Numbered from the stretch's first letter, positions 9,026 through 17,696 are shown. The stretch is 64,000 bases of DNA from Allosaccharopolyspora coralli (GCF_009664835.1 NZ_CP045929.1:2108001-2172000); one strand, 5' to 3'. Notes: a model not told the origin generated them from the letters alone. Translations and numbers: made by a program.

Positions 9026-9164
9026 ACCGCTGACACCGCCGATCGGCCCGGAGGGCACCCGGGCGCGTGGGCGGGCATCCATCGTCCACTCCGAGCCCGA
9101 TGCATGCTCGAGGTGGACGGACACACCGTTGCGGACGGCTACGTCCGGGACCGGACGCGGCAAG

Positions 9165-9170
9165 TAGGTT
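9165..9170 (+). promoter_or_regulatory. -10 element (TAGGTT) for leaderless lnt
   Basis: TAGGTT ends six bases before the GTG at 9177, and there is no ribosome site. This indicates a leaderless mRNA starting at the initiation codon. Confidence 0.5.
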
Positions 9171-9176
9171 GGACCT

Positions 9177-10742
9177 GTGGCAGCCCCCACCGTGAAGGAG
9201 CAGCACACCGACTCGCGGACACGGCGGGTGGCGGTGCGTGCCGTGCGTTCGTGGTGGCGGATACCCGTCGCCGTCCTTGCCGGTTCCGCGATCTTCGTGG
9301 CCTCACCGCCACGGAACCTGTGGTGGCTGGTTCCTTTCGCGGTCGCCGCGCTGGCCCTCGTGGTGCGGGGGCGGCGTGCCGGCGCCGGGTTCGGTCACGG
9401 ACTTCTGTTCGGCTTCGCCGCGATGCTGCCGATGCTCGGATGGCTGCAGGACTTTCTTTCCGACCAGTTCGGCCCGTGGCCGTGGCTGGGCGTCGCTCTG
9501 GTCCAGGCGGCGTTCTTCGGTCTCGCAGGCGCCGGGATGGCCCGGGTGAGCGTGCTGCGCGGCGCGCCGGTGTGGATGGCGGCAGTGTTCCTCGTCGCGG
9601 AGATGCTGCGCAGTGCGATCCCCTTCGGTGGCTTTCCCTGGGGCAGGCTCGCGTTCACCCAGCCCGAGGGGGCGATGACGCCGTGGGCAGCCGTCGGCGG
9701 CGCCGGACTGGTGACGTTCCTCGTCGCGGTGGTGGGCACGGCGATCGGTGAGTTCGTCGCCCGGATTGCCGGAGGCCGGCGCCGACTCGCAGCACCGGCG
9801 GTGCTCGCGATCGCACCGGTGGCGCTCGGGCTCGCGATGTGGCCGCTGGTCGGCACGGAGGCTCAGGAGGGGACGGCGAAGGTCGCGGTGGTTCAGGGCA
9901 ACGCGCCCGACGTGGGCCTCGATCTGCTCTACGAGGACGACGTGTTGCGGGACAACCACATGCGCGCGTTGCGTGACCTGGCTGATGACGTCCGTGCGGG
10001 CCAGGTGCAGCGTCCCGACGTCGTCGTGCTGCCGGAACAGGTCGGGTCGTGGGGCCCGCAGCGAAGCGACCCGGAACTCGCCGCGGCGACGGCGGACCTG
10101 GGCGTGCCGGTCGTGGTGGGTGGGCTCGGCCGCGACGCCGACGGAGAGATCCGCAACCGGATTCTCGCGTGGGAACCGGAGCGCGGGCCGACCCAGGACT
10201 ACGTCAAGCGGCATCTCGTCCCGTTCGCCGAGGCGATCCCGCTGCGTCCGCTGGCCAGCATGGTCACGCCGTTCGTCGACCGGTTCCCGCAGGACATGGT
10301 CGCCGGCGACCGGCCGGGTGTGTTCGACGTGGGCGGAGCGAAGATCGGGCTCGGGCTGTGTTTCGACGTCGCCTACGACGACGTGTTCCTCGGTGCGGCC
10401 CGGGAGGGCGCCACGATGTTCGCCGTGCCGACCAACAACGCCTGGTACGGCCGCTCGGAGATGAGCTACCAGCACTTGGCGATGTCGCAGTTCCGGGCCG
10501 TGGAGCACGGCAGGGCGGTGGTGGTCGCGGCGACCAGCGGCGTGAGCGCGATCATCGACCCGGACGGCACCCTGCGGCAGCAGACGCGGCAGTTCACCCC
10601 GGACGTGCTCGTCGCCGACGTCCCGCTGCGGTCCTCGACCACACCAGCCACGGTGGTCGGCAGCGTTCCCGCGTACGTGCTGGCCACGATCGGAGTCGCC
10701 GCACTGCTGTGGACCTTCCGCCGCCGCACCGCGGCGAACTGA
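9177..10742 (+). CDS. lnt: Apolipoprotein N-acyltransferase
   Basis: The 521-residue enzyme N-acylates the lipid-modified cysteine of lipoproteins in the plasma membrane. About six transmembrane segments fill residues 25-220. A nitrilase/CN-hydrolase domain then runs from about 233 to 480 and carries the triad Glu (VVVLPEQVG), Lys (YVKRHLVPFAEAIP) and Cys (GLGLCFDVAYDD). A final hydrophobic helix precedes the C-terminus. The gene lies 45 bp upstream of a polyprenyl-phosphate mannose synthase. In Mycobacterium tuberculosis the equivalents are fused as Ppm1, so this is the split arrangement. Confidence 0.9.
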   Translation: MAAPTVKEQHTDSRTRRVAVRAVRSWWRIPVAVLAGSAIFVASPPRNLWWLVPFAVAALALVVRGRRAGAGFGHGLLFGFAAMLPMLGWLQDFLSDQFGPWPWLGVALVQAAFFGLAGAGMARVSVLRGAPVWMAAVFLVAEMLRSAIPFGGFPWGRLAFTQPEGAMTPWAAVGGAGLVTFLVAVVGTAIGEFVARIAGGRRRLAAPAVLAIAPVALGLAMWPLVGTEAQEGTAKVAVVQGNAPDVGLDLLYEDDVLRDNHMRALRDLADDVRAGQVQRPDVVVLPEQVGSWGPQRSDPELAAATADLGVPVVVGGLGRDADGEIRNRILAWEPERGPTQDYVKRHLVPFAEAIPLRPLASMVTPFVDRFPQDMVAGDRPGVFDVGGAKIGLGLCFDVAYDDVFLGAAREGATMFAVPTNNAWYGRSEMSYQHLAMSQFRAVEHGRAVVVAATSGVSAIIDPDGTLRQQTRQFTPDVLVADVPLRSSTTPATVVGSVPAYVLATIGVAALLWTFRRRTAAN

Positions 10743-10787
10743 GCCCCGAGCAGACGGCCGGTCGTGGGATCGGCGAGGAGGAACCTG

Positions 10788-11564
10788 ATGAGCGACGGTC
10801 CCGGACCGATCGACCACGACCGTGTGCTCGTGGTGATCCCGACCTATCAGGAGCGGGAGAACCTGGGCCTGGTCGTGCGGCGGGTGCGGGCCGCGGCCGC
10901 GGGAGTGCACGTCCTCGTCGTCGACGACGGGAGCCCGGACGGCACCGGCGAGGTGGCCGAAGAGCTCGCCTCCTCTGACGCCCATGTGCACGTCCTGCAT
11001 CGCACCGACAAGGCCGGACTCGGTGCCGCTTACGTCGCCGGCTTCGACTGGGCGCGGGACCGTGACTACGAGGTCGTCGTGGAAATGGACGCCGACGGGT
11101 CACACCCTCCCGAAGACTTGCCCCGGATGCTGGCGATGCTCGGCTCGCACGGGGCGGGTGCCGACGTCGTGCTCGGGTCGCGGTACGTGCCCGGCGGACG
11201 AGTGGTGAACTGGCCGCGACGGCGGGAGTTCCTCTCCCGCGGCGGCAACGTGTACTGCCGCCTGGCGCTCGGGGTCGGCGTCCGCGACATCACGTCCGGC
11301 TATCGCGCCTACCGGCGCACCGTGTTGGACACCGTGCGGCTGGACACCGTCGCCTCGCAGGGCTACTGCTTCCAGGTCGACCTCGCCTACCGCTCCATCG
11401 AGGCGGGGTTCGTGGTGGTCGAGGTGCCGATCACCTTCACCGAGCGTGAGTTCGGCGACTCGAAGATGAGCGGTTCGATCGTGCGCGAAGCGCTGGTCCG
11501 GGTGACGAAATGGGGGCTGCGCCGACGGTGGCGGCAAGCGAGGACGGCGCTGCGCGGCGGCTGA
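10788..11564 (+). CDS. ppm1: Polyprenol-phosphate mannosyltransferase (GT2)
   Basis: The 258-residue GT2 enzyme transfers mannose from GDP-mannose to polyprenyl phosphate, making the donor for lipomannan and protein O-mannosylation. N-terminal [26 protein letters not shown] and [15 protein letters not shown] (the metal-binding DAD) are characteristic. So are GSRYVPGG and the SGYRAYRR block. I chose the ATG at 10788 because GAGGAGG (10775-10781) precedes it; an in-frame GTG lies 24 bp upstream. No membrane domain is present, matching the catalytic half of mycobacterial Ppm1. The partner Lnt is encoded just upstream. Confidence 0.9.
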   Translation: MSDGPGPIDHDRVLVVIPTYQERENLGLVVRRVRAAAAGVHVLVVDDGSPDGTGEVAEELASSDAHVHVLHRTDKAGLGAAYVAGFDWARDRDYEVVVEMDADGSHPPEDLPRMLAMLGSHGAGADVVLGSRYVPGGRVVNWPRRREFLSRGGNVYCRLALGVGVRDITSGYRAYRRTVLDTVRLDTVASQGYCFQVDLAYRSIEAGFVVVEVPITFTEREFGDSKMSGSIVREALVRVTKWGLRRRWRQARTALRGG

Positions 11565-11624
11565 GGGCACGCCTCACACGTGGTCAGCCGCGCACGCTCC
11601 GGCAGATGCCGTCGGAAACACGCG

Positions 11625-11661
11625 CGACGCCCGGGACTCGCAGTGCGGATCCCGGGCGTCG
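11625..11661. terminator. Bidirectional hairpin between ppm1 and rbpA
   Basis: The 12-bp arms at 11625-11636 (CGACGCCCGGGA) and 11650-11661 are exact complements around a 13-nt loop. The hairpin lies between the converging ppm1 and rbpA genes. There is no U-tract, as usual in high-GC actinobacteria. Confidence 0.65.
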
Positions 11662-11678
11662 GGGTGCTGGGGAGGCCC

Positions 11679-12020
11679 TCAGGCGCGGCCGCGCCGGACC
11701 TTGAGGTCTTCCAAACGCTCGTTGAGCAGTTCCTCGAGCTCCGGAATGCTGCGGCGTTCCAGCAGCATGTCCCAGTGCGTTCGCGGCGGCTTCGCCTTCT
11801 TCTGCTCCGGTTCGGCACCGTCGATGATCTTCGACTCGGAGCCGTGCAGCCGGCACTCCCACGTGGGCGGAACTTCCGCGTCGTCGGAGAACGGGACCTC
11901 GAACTCGTGATCCTTCGGGCAGGCGTAACGCACCGTCCGGCGCGGGGCGAGGTCGTGGTTGCGGTCGGTCTCGTAGCTCACAGCTCCGAGCCGACTGCCA
12001 CGCAGAACCCGATCGGCCAT
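11679..12020 (-). CDS. rbpA: RNA polymerase-binding protein RbpA
   Basis: The 113-residue protein binds RNA polymerase and the principal sigma factor to stabilise open complexes. It is found only in actinobacteria. N-terminal MADRVLRGSRLGAVSYETDR is the family's signature. The central structured core has the Cys-containing ACPKDHEFEVPF and WECRLHG segments, and the C-terminal sigma-interacting helix contains RTHWDMLLERRS. AAAGGAAC precedes the ATG. A GGAAC-N19-GTT element about 60-90 bp upstream suggests control by an oxidative-stress ECF sigma factor, as known for rbpA in Streptomyces and Mycobacterium. Confidence 0.95.
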   Translation of the reverse strand: MADRVLRGSRLGAVSYETDRNHDLAPRRTVRYACPKDHEFEVPFSDDAEVPPTWECRLHGSESKIIDGAEPEQKKAKPPRTHWDMLLERRSIPELEELLNERLEDLKVRRGRA

Positions 12021-12080
12021 GACGGTTCCTTTCACTTCGGCCCGGAGTGCGCCCCCCGGGCGGTTGTGCTCACCGAGTGC

Positions 12081-12107
12081 AACGACGGCCGGGCCGTGCG
12101 CTGTTCC
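12081..12107 (-). promoter_or_regulatory. Candidate SigR/SigH-type promoter of rbpA
   Basis: Read on the minus strand, GGAAC (12107-12103), 19 bases and GTT (12083-12081) match the GGAAT-N18/19-GTT consensus of thiol-oxidative-stress sigma factors. It lies 61 bp upstream of the rbpA start. The rest of 12021-12475 (455 bp) shows no gene. Confidence 0.5.
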
Positions 12108-12475
12108 CGATGCAGGGCAATCTGGTTGCCGTCGGTGACGTCTTTCACTCGTCAACGAAGGACCCTCCCCAGAGATGCAGTCGCTTCGCATTCGTGACGC
12201 GTTAGCAGCCCCATCATCTCCAGGTGCGTTCGAACGGGTGATAGTGCCAGATCGTTCGTCACGGACGCGACGGCACGTCCCGACTCACTGTGCAGGTGCG
12301 ACCCGGATCACGCTGAGCTGGGCCCGTTCCCACCTCAAACTGGTAACTGATCGTAGTCAGATCGTTTTCGGAGGTGACACACGCTGTGTACTGGCATATG
12401 CCGATCATGCCCGCCGCACCGGGATGACCGCACACCGGACGGAGCAATCCGGCGTCCTCGAGCCCGGCCGTCGGC

Positions 12476-13879
12476 TCACAGCACCTTCGGCGGAGTGTTG
12501 CCCACCGCCTCGATCGCCCGCTTCGCCGGGACGAACGCCATGAGCACCAACCCGACGAGGAAGAAGATCACCAGCGAGATGATCGCCAGCCGGAACGAGC
12601 CCGTCGCCTGCCCCACACCGGCGAACAACAACGGTCCCAACCACGAGGTCGAGCGCTCGCCGACCTCGTAAAGCGAGAAGTACTGCGCTTCCTTGCCCGC
12701 CGGGACCATCTGGCTGAACAGCGAGCGGGACAGTGCGTTCGTCCCGCCCAGAACCAGGCCGATCCCCACCGCGAGTCCGTAGAACTGCAGCTCCTGCCCG
12801 GCCTGGACGAAGTAGGCCGCGGTGAGCACGCCCACCCAGACCGTCAGGCTGACCATGATCGCTTTCTTCGCGCCGATGTGGCGGGCGAGCACGCCGTGCA
12901 GGATGCCCCCGACGAACGCGATGAACTGGACGATCAGGATCGTGACGATCAACGCTTCCTGTGGCAGTCCGAGTTCGAGGCTGCCGTACTGGGCCGAGAC
13001 GTTGGCGACCGTGGCGATCCCGTCGGTGTAGATCATGTAGGTCAGCAGGAATCCCAGCGTCAGCGGGAACATCCGGGCCTCGCGGATCGTGGTCAGCAAC
13101 TGGCGGAACCCTGCCGAGATCGGCGACCCCGTCGCCTCGACCGCCTGCGACGGACGCGTGCGCAGTCCCGCGAGCGGCAGCACGGTGAACACCGCCCACC
13201 ACAGGCCCGAGGTGAAGAACACGAGCCGGACCGCGCCGTCGGCGTCGAGCCCCACCGACTCGTGGCCGAGGTAGATCACCAGGTGCAACGCCAGTGCGCA
13301 TCCGCCGCCGAGGTAGCCGAACGCCCAACCACGCGCCGAGACCGCGTCGCGCTCGTCGGCGTCGGCGATGTCGGGCAGGAACGAGTAGTAGACGACGACC
13401 GACGCTCCGAAACACACGTTCGCCGCGATGAAGAACACGACGCCCAGTTGCCAGTTCGTCCCACCCATGAGGCTCAGCAGCGCGACGGAGGTGGCCCCGC
13501 CGAAGGCGAACACGCCGAGCCACGTTCTCTTGTTCCGCGCCCGGTCGGCGAAGGAACCCACGATCGGGAGAACGACGACCTGGATGACGGTGGCGAACGA
13601 GAGCAGGTAGCCCCACAGCGCACCGGCCGGGAACTGCAGCCCCAGCAGCGAGATGTCGCAGCTGACCAACGCGTTACCGGCGGGGCACGGCTCGGCACCG
13701 TTGCGGGCGGTGTCGGCCTCGGCGGCACGGGTGGCGACCGTGGTCAGGTACAGCGACAGGAACACGGTCGTCACCGACGTGGGAAAGACCGAGTTGGCCC
13801 AGTCGTACCAGCACCACCCCCGCTGTTCGCGGCGCCGGTCGGCGGCGTCCGGTGCGGCTTCGTGGTCGGTCACGCTCAT
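12476..13879 (-). CDS. MFS transporter of the UMF1/Atg22-like type
   Basis: The 467-residue membrane protein has about 12 transmembrane helices. The N-terminal signature WCWYDWANSVFPTSVTTVFLSLYL is the YDWANSA-type opening of UMF1-family permeases, and RARNKRTWLG in the first cytoplasmic loop fits as well. The substrate is unknown; distant members export amino acids from vacuoles. The ATG at 13879 was chosen by the family start. A longer open frame upstream runs into a repeat element and is not credible. No regulator is adjacent. Confidence 0.8.
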   Translation of the reverse strand: MSVTDHEAAPDAADRRREQRGWCWYDWANSVFPTSVTTVFLSLYLTTVATRAAEADTARNGAEPCPAGNALVSCDISLLGLQFPAGALWGYLLSFATVIQVVVLPIVGSFADRARNKRTWLGVFAFGGATSVALLSLMGGTNWQLGVVFFIAANVCFGASVVVYYSFLPDIADADERDAVSARGWAFGYLGGGCALALHLVIYLGHESVGLDADGAVRLVFFTSGLWWAVFTVLPLAGLRTRPSQAVEATGSPISAGFRQLLTTIREARMFPLTLGFLLTYMIYTDGIATVANVSAQYGSLELGLPQEALIVTILIVQFIAFVGGILHGVLARHIGAKKAIMVSLTVWVGVLTAAYFVQAGQELQFYGLAVGIGLVLGGTNALSRSLFSQMVPAGKEAQYFSLYEVGERSTSWLGPLLFAGVGQATGSFRLAIISLVIFFLVGLVLMAFVPAKRAIEAVGNTPPKVL

Positions 13880-14321
13880 CGGTCCCCGTTCTCGAGTGGT
13901 GCTCGTCCGTTCACGGTGGTCGGACTGTACTGACAGCACGGCGTCTGCGAGCCGCAGCGTCCCCGGCCAGCCGCGGAGTCCCTGAGAGCGCATTGGGGAA
14001 CTTGGGGAGGTGGTCCGGTACCGCCGCCCCAGTTCGCGCCTCGCGGCGTTGGGGTCCTCTTGAGTACCGCACGTACGCGGCGAGAACCCCTGCCTTGCGA
14101 GGCACGAACTCCGAACGCCGGAGCTCCTCACCCTGCCGAGGCTGATCACGCATGACCGTGCCCTACGGGCACACAAGCCAGTTCCCAAATGCCCTCTGAA
14201 TCGCGGCTCTACCGACAGGCGCTGCCGTACTGCCAGTCCGCAGCGTCGTGGGCGCGAGGCGTCAGCGCAATGAGTAGTTGTGCCCATCTCTGTGACCGGA
14301 GCGTGTCCCGCAGCCGGGAGT
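13880..14321. other. 442-bp intergenic region holding repeat copy D1
   Basis: This gap separates the GDPD gene end from the MFS gene start. About half of it is repeat copy D1 (13989-14195). The remainder, next to the MFS start, shows no recognisable promoter. Confidence 0.5.
13989..14195 (+). repeat. Dispersed ~207-bp non-coding element, copy D1
   Basis: The element starts GCATTGGGGAACTTGG and ends CCAGTTCCCAAATGCCC. These ends are imperfect inverted repeats of each other. An inverted copy of almost the same length lies at 46517-46724, and rearranged pieces at 37474-37530 and 59017-59228. Internal blocks shared with copy D2 include GCGTTGGGGTCCTCTTGAG and GAACTCCGAACGCCGGAG. There is no open reading frame common to the copies. 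It looks like a MITE or a structured RNA element. Confidence 0.75.
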
Positions 14322-15098
14322 TCAGCGTCGCGTGTGCGGGCCGCGAGAGCGCAGGACGTCGGCGAGCAGATCGGGTCGGTCGGTGACGAGGCCGTCGACT
14401 CCCAGGTCGAGGAGTCTGCGCATCCGGTTCGGTTCGTCGATCGTCCAGACATGGACCTCCAGGCCCCACTGATGCGCGGTTCGCAGGAACCGTTCGTCGA
14501 CCACCCGCAGCCGCCCGTAGTACTCCGGAACCTGTGCCATCCGCCCGTGGACGAACCGGCGGAGCAGGCCGCGGACCGTGCGGGAAGCCAGCCACAGCAG
14601 AAACGCCGAGCGCATGCTCATCGACGTCAGCAGGCGCGCGCCGCTCGCGCGTCGCAACGCGCGAAGCCGCTTCTCACTGAACGACGCGAGGCAGACTCGG
14701 TCCCAGGCGTCGAGCTCGGAGAGCAACCGCACGGTCGGCCGCACCGCGGCGTCGGCTTTGACGTCGATGTTGAAGAAGGTGTCCGGAAGCGCACGCAGCA
14801 CTCCCTCGAGCGAGCACACGGGTTCTCGCCCGTCGACACGAGCCCGGCGCACCTGTTCCCACGGGAGATCGCGGATGAGGCCGGTGGCGTCCGTGGTGCG
14901 ATCGAGTTCGTCGTCGTGTTGCACGACGACGACGCCGTCGGCGGTCGCGTGCACGTCGGTCTCGACGTAGCGATAGCCCTCGGTGACCGCGCGGCGGAAC
15001 GCGCTCAAGGAGTTCTCCATGCCGTCGAGGTCGTCGAGGTGCCAGCCCCGGTGGGCCAGAGCACGCGGAAGGGGTTCGTCAAGGAAGGGATGGTGCAC
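14322..15098 (-). CDS. Glycerophosphodiester phosphodiesterase
   Basis: This 258-residue enzyme hydrolyses glycerophosphodiesters to glycerol 3-phosphate and an alcohol. GDPD landmarks are ALAHRGWHLDDLDGMENSLSAF (catalytic His and Arg), YVETDVHATADGVVVVQHDDELDRTT (Glu/Asp metal site and second catalytic His), FNIDVKAD, and the C-terminal VHVWTIDEPNRMRRLLDLGVDGLVTDRPDLL. No signal peptide is seen, so it is cytoplasmic. I chose the GTG at 15098; the frame stays open further upstream but without GDPD-like sequence. A zinc-ribbon-like protein is divergently encoded. Confidence 0.88.
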   Translation of the reverse strand: MHHPFLDEPLPRALAHRGWHLDDLDGMENSLSAFRRAVTEGYRYVETDVHATADGVVVVQHDDELDRTTDATGLIRDLPWEQVRRARVDGREPVCSLEGVLRALPDTFFNIDVKADAAVRPTVRLLSELDAWDRVCLASFSEKRLRALRRASGARLLTSMSMRSAFLLWLASRTVRGLLRRFVHGRMAQVPEYYGRLRVVDERFLRTAHQWGLEVHVWTIDEPNRMRRLLDLGVDGLVTDRPDLLADVLRSRGPHTRR

Positions 15099-15194
15099 GT
15101 CTCCACTGTGCCGATCCGGGACAGCCTCGGCACCGCGACCCACTCGTAGGCACGTGCCCGGCGTGGCACTCGGCACCGTCGTCGCCTCGGCGGC

Positions 15195-15200
15195 TACCGT
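15195..15200 (+). promoter_or_regulatory. Candidate -10 (TACCGT) for a leaderless small-protein gene
   Basis: TACCGT ends 7 bp before the GTG at 15208 and no ribosome site is visible. This favours the GTG at 15208 over the in-frame GTG at 15199. Confidence 0.35.
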
Positions 15201-15207
15201 GATCGAC

Positions 15208-15561
15208 GTGGACACGCTGCACGATCCCGTACCGACAACCCGTGCGAAGACGCGGCACTGCGTGTGGTGCGGCCGCCGGCTGGCTGCCGCCGGGCAGGGC
15301 CGCCCTCGAACGTACTGCGCGCAGTCGTGCAGGCAGCGTGCTTACGAACGGCGCTCGGCGGTGCAGCGCGGCGGGTTGCCCGACGACGCCGTGGTGCTCT
15401 CCGCCACCGAGCTCGCCGATCTCCGGGACCGGTTGTTCCAGCTGCGGTGCGCCGCCGAGGACGTGGTGACCGCGGCGGGCGACGGAGCCGACCCGGACGA
15501 GATGCATCGGATGGCAACGGTGGTTCTCGGTGTGGCCGACGATCTCGACCGGCTCCGCTGA
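15208..15561 (+). CDS. Small zinc-ribbon-like actinobacterial protein, function unknown
   Basis: This 117-residue protein has four cysteines arranged as CVWCGRRL...RPRTYCAQSCRQRAYERR. That is a compact CxxC...CxxxC zinc-finger-like N-terminus in which the second half resembles DNA- or RNA-binding treble-clef proteins. The C-terminal half is a Leu/Ala-rich helical region. Proteins with this CRQRAYERR signature are widespread in actinobacteria as hypothetical proteins. The role is unknown; a nucleic-acid-binding regulator is a reasonable guess. Confidence 0.7.
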   Translation: MDTLHDPVPTTRAKTRHCVWCGRRLAAAGQGRPRTYCAQSCRQRAYERRSAVQRGGLPDDAVVLSATELADLRDRLFQLRCAAEDVVTAAGDGADPDEMHRMATVVLGVADDLDRLR

Positions 15562-15690
15562 CGAGTGCGGCGCACGGGCGCCGTGGTGCGGCCGAACGGA
15601 GCATTGTCGAGGACTTCCGTTGCCACGAGGATGAAGCACCACTGGCCGCCATCGCCCGTGGCGGACGCTCAACGACGACCGAGGAACCGA

Positions 15691-16338
15691 GTGCCGTCCC
15701 ATCCCCCGGTGCGTGGCCTGCGCTGCGCCGAGCTGACCACGTCCGAGTTCGACAGTGCCGTTCGGTTCCACGAGCGACTTTTCGGGTGGACGGTGTTACA
15801 GACCGAGTCGGGTGTGGACTGCTGGGTGGGCGAGCGCCGTAGTGCACGGATCCGCTCGGCGAAGTCGGGCGAGGCACGAGGGTGGCGCCTGGTGTTCGCG
15901 GGCGCGGACCAGGATGTCACGCTCGCCGGACCCGACGACACCACCGCGTGGATGGCGCGTGGCCGCGCACAGCACGGCCCGTGGGCGCCGGCACCGCGCG
16001 ACGGTGAGCCGTGCTGGCTCGACCTCGCGGCGGACGAGGTCGAGCGGGCGGATTCGTTCTGGACGGAGACGCTGAACTGGCGGGTCGAGAACGACACGTA
16101 CACGGTGGCTGGGCGCGCGGTGGCGGGCCGGGCGCCCAGCGGTACGACGGTGGACGCGGGATGGGTGTGCTACGTCGGTGTCCGCGACCTTGACGCGACC
16201 GTCGGTCGGGTGGAGGAGCTCGGCGGTCGCGTCCTCGACAAGCTCGAGCATCCCGTCCTCGGGTCTGCGGTGGTGTTCGCCGACCCCTCGGGCGCGGTGC
16301 TGGGGCTCACCGCCACGACCAAGTCCTGGGGAAGCTGA
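15691..16338 (+). CDS. Two-domain VOC (glyoxalase/dioxygenase-like) protein
   Basis: The 215-residue protein consists of two vicinal-oxygen-chelate modules. The first runs about 8-95 (LRCAELTTSEFDSAVRFHERLFGW) and the second about 105-215 (EPCWLDLAADEVERADSFWTETLNW through FADPSGAVLGL). The spacing of a beta-alpha-beta-beta-beta unit repeated twice is typical. The first module lacks obvious His/Glu metal ligands, so a binding rather than catalytic role is possible. GAGGAA precedes the GTG start at 15691. It converges on an MFS gene with a structured repeat between. Confidence 0.75.
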   Translation: MPSHPPVRGLRCAELTTSEFDSAVRFHERLFGWTVLQTESGVDCWVGERRSARIRSAKSGEARGWRLVFAGADQDVTLAGPDDTTAWMARGRAQHGPWAPAPRDGEPCWLDLAADEVERADSFWTETLNWRVENDTYTVAGRAVAGRAPSGTTVDAGWVCYVGVRDLDATVGRVEELGGRVLDKLEHPVLGSAVVFADPSGAVLGLTATTKSWGS

Positions 16339-16358
16339 CGCGCGAACCGTCGTCAGGG

Positions 16359-16460
16359 GGCCTTGCAGAAGGTCTTGCTGGGTGGTCGGGTTGTGTCCGT
16401 GGTTGCCGCTCAGCGGCTCCGCCGCCGACGAGACACGACGACAGCTCATTCTGCAAAGCC
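16359..16460. repeat. ~102-bp element with 12-bp terminal inverted repeats (family A)
   Basis: Left end GGCCTTGCAGAA (16359-16370) and right end TTCTGCAAAGCC (16449-16460) match as inverted repeats at 11 of 12 positions. The element fills the whole gap between the converging VOC and MFS genes and overlaps neither. Its interior (CAGAAGGTCTTGCTGG, then GTCCGTGGTTGCCGCTCAGC) resembles segments at 38093-38247 and 52351-52386. It may also act as a terminator. Confidence 0.6.
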
Positions 16461-17696
16461 CTATGCGCGGGACCCGGCTTGGTCGAGAATCTTCGTCCCC
16501 TCTGGACGGTCCATCTCCTTCCAAGCTGGGAAGACCAAGGGGCACAACGACATCACGGCCGACAGTGCGGTGAACACGGCGATGCTCGGCATCAGTCCGA
16601 TGTAGTCACTGAGCACTCCGGCGGCGAAGACGCCGACCGGCATGCCGAGCATCGCTGCCGCCGCGATGGCGCCGAACACCCGAGCGCGATACGCAGGTGG
16701 AGTTCGTTCCGCCTTCACCGCACCGAGGGTCGGGTTCAGTGGCCCGAAGGCGAGCATCGTGAGTCCGCTGACGATCACCAACACCGTGAGGCCCGGCTCG
16801 AGCAGGAAGATCCCGGACCGGGGACCCAGTACGATCAGGTAGCAGACGACCACCACCGGCCAGCGTCGCCGGCTCACCCCGAGCCACGCGAACAGCAGTG
16901 AACCGGTGATGATGCCGACACCGGACGCCGCGAAGATCAGTCCTACGTGGACCGACGAGTTCAGTATCTCTTGGCCGTAGGTGGGAACCAGCACGCTGAA
17001 AAGCCCGCTGTTGAGGCCGTTGGTCACCGCGATCATGCACAGGATCGTGAACAGTAGACGATCGTGGCGCAGGAATCGGAAGCCCTCGGCCAGACTGTGC
17101 AGGTAACCCTCGTGGCGCTGTTCGAGAGTCGCCGCTTCGGCGACGGTGAAGCGCAGAATGAGGCCGGCAAGTATCAGGCACAGGGCGTTGATGGCGAGTG
17201 CGGCCGGGGCGCCGACCGCTGCGATGACGACACCCGCGACCGGCGCCCCCAGTGTCCTCGCGCCCTGGCTTGGAGCGTCGTAGGCTGTGGTCACTCGTTC
17301 CAAGGCGACGCCGGTCCGTTGCGCGATGTCCGGCAGCAGGACCTGCCGCGCCGCGTCACCGGGAGACCGGGAGAGCCCGAGAAGCAATCCGATGGTGCTC
17401 AGTAGCCACAGCGGCAGCCGATCCATGTGGTGCAGGACAGGGATCAAAACGACCATCGCGGCGGCGGCGAAATCGAACAACAGCGCCGCATGCCGGGGCC
17501 GCAGCCGATCGATCCACGGTCCGCCCGAGGCCGACCCCAGCAACAGCCCCGTGGCTTCGGCCGCGACGACGAGTCCGGTGTCCACACCCTGACCGGTCGA
17601 CTCCAGCACGAACCACGGGATCGCCAGCATGGTCATTCCGGTGCCGAGGCTGGAGATCGTCGTGGACAGGACGACTCCGGCCAGCGGCGCCTTCAT
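16461..17696 (-). CDS. MFS drug-efflux-type transporter
   Basis: This 411-residue protein has 12 predicted transmembrane helices and begins MKAPLAGVVLSTTISSLGTGMTMLAIPWFVL. The loop DRLRPRHAALL fits MFS motif A. The sequence resembles macrolide/chloramphenicol-type exporters of the MFS_3 (enterobactin exporter-like) group. The ATG overlaps the stop of the upstream ArsR-type regulator (ATGA), so the two form an operon. Induction by a ligand of that regulator is likely. Confidence 0.82.
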   Translation of the reverse strand: MKAPLAGVVLSTTISSLGTGMTMLAIPWFVLESTGQGVDTGLVVAAEATGLLLGSASGGPWIDRLRPRHAALLFDFAAAAMVVLIPVLHHMDRLPLWLLSTIGLLLGLSRSPGDAARQVLLPDIAQRTGVALERVTTAYDAPSQGARTLGAPVAGVVIAAVGAPAALAINALCLILAGLILRFTVAEAATLEQRHEGYLHSLAEGFRFLRHDRLLFTILCMIAVTNGLNSGLFSVLVPTYGQEILNSSVHVGLIFAASGVGIITGSLLFAWLGVSRRRWPVVVVCYLIVLGPRSGIFLLEPGLTVLVIVSGLTMLAFGPLNPTLGAVKAERTPPAYRARVFGAIAAAAMLGMPVGVFAAGVLSDYIGLMPSIAVFTALSAVMSLCPLVFPAWKEMDRPEGTKILDQAGSRA

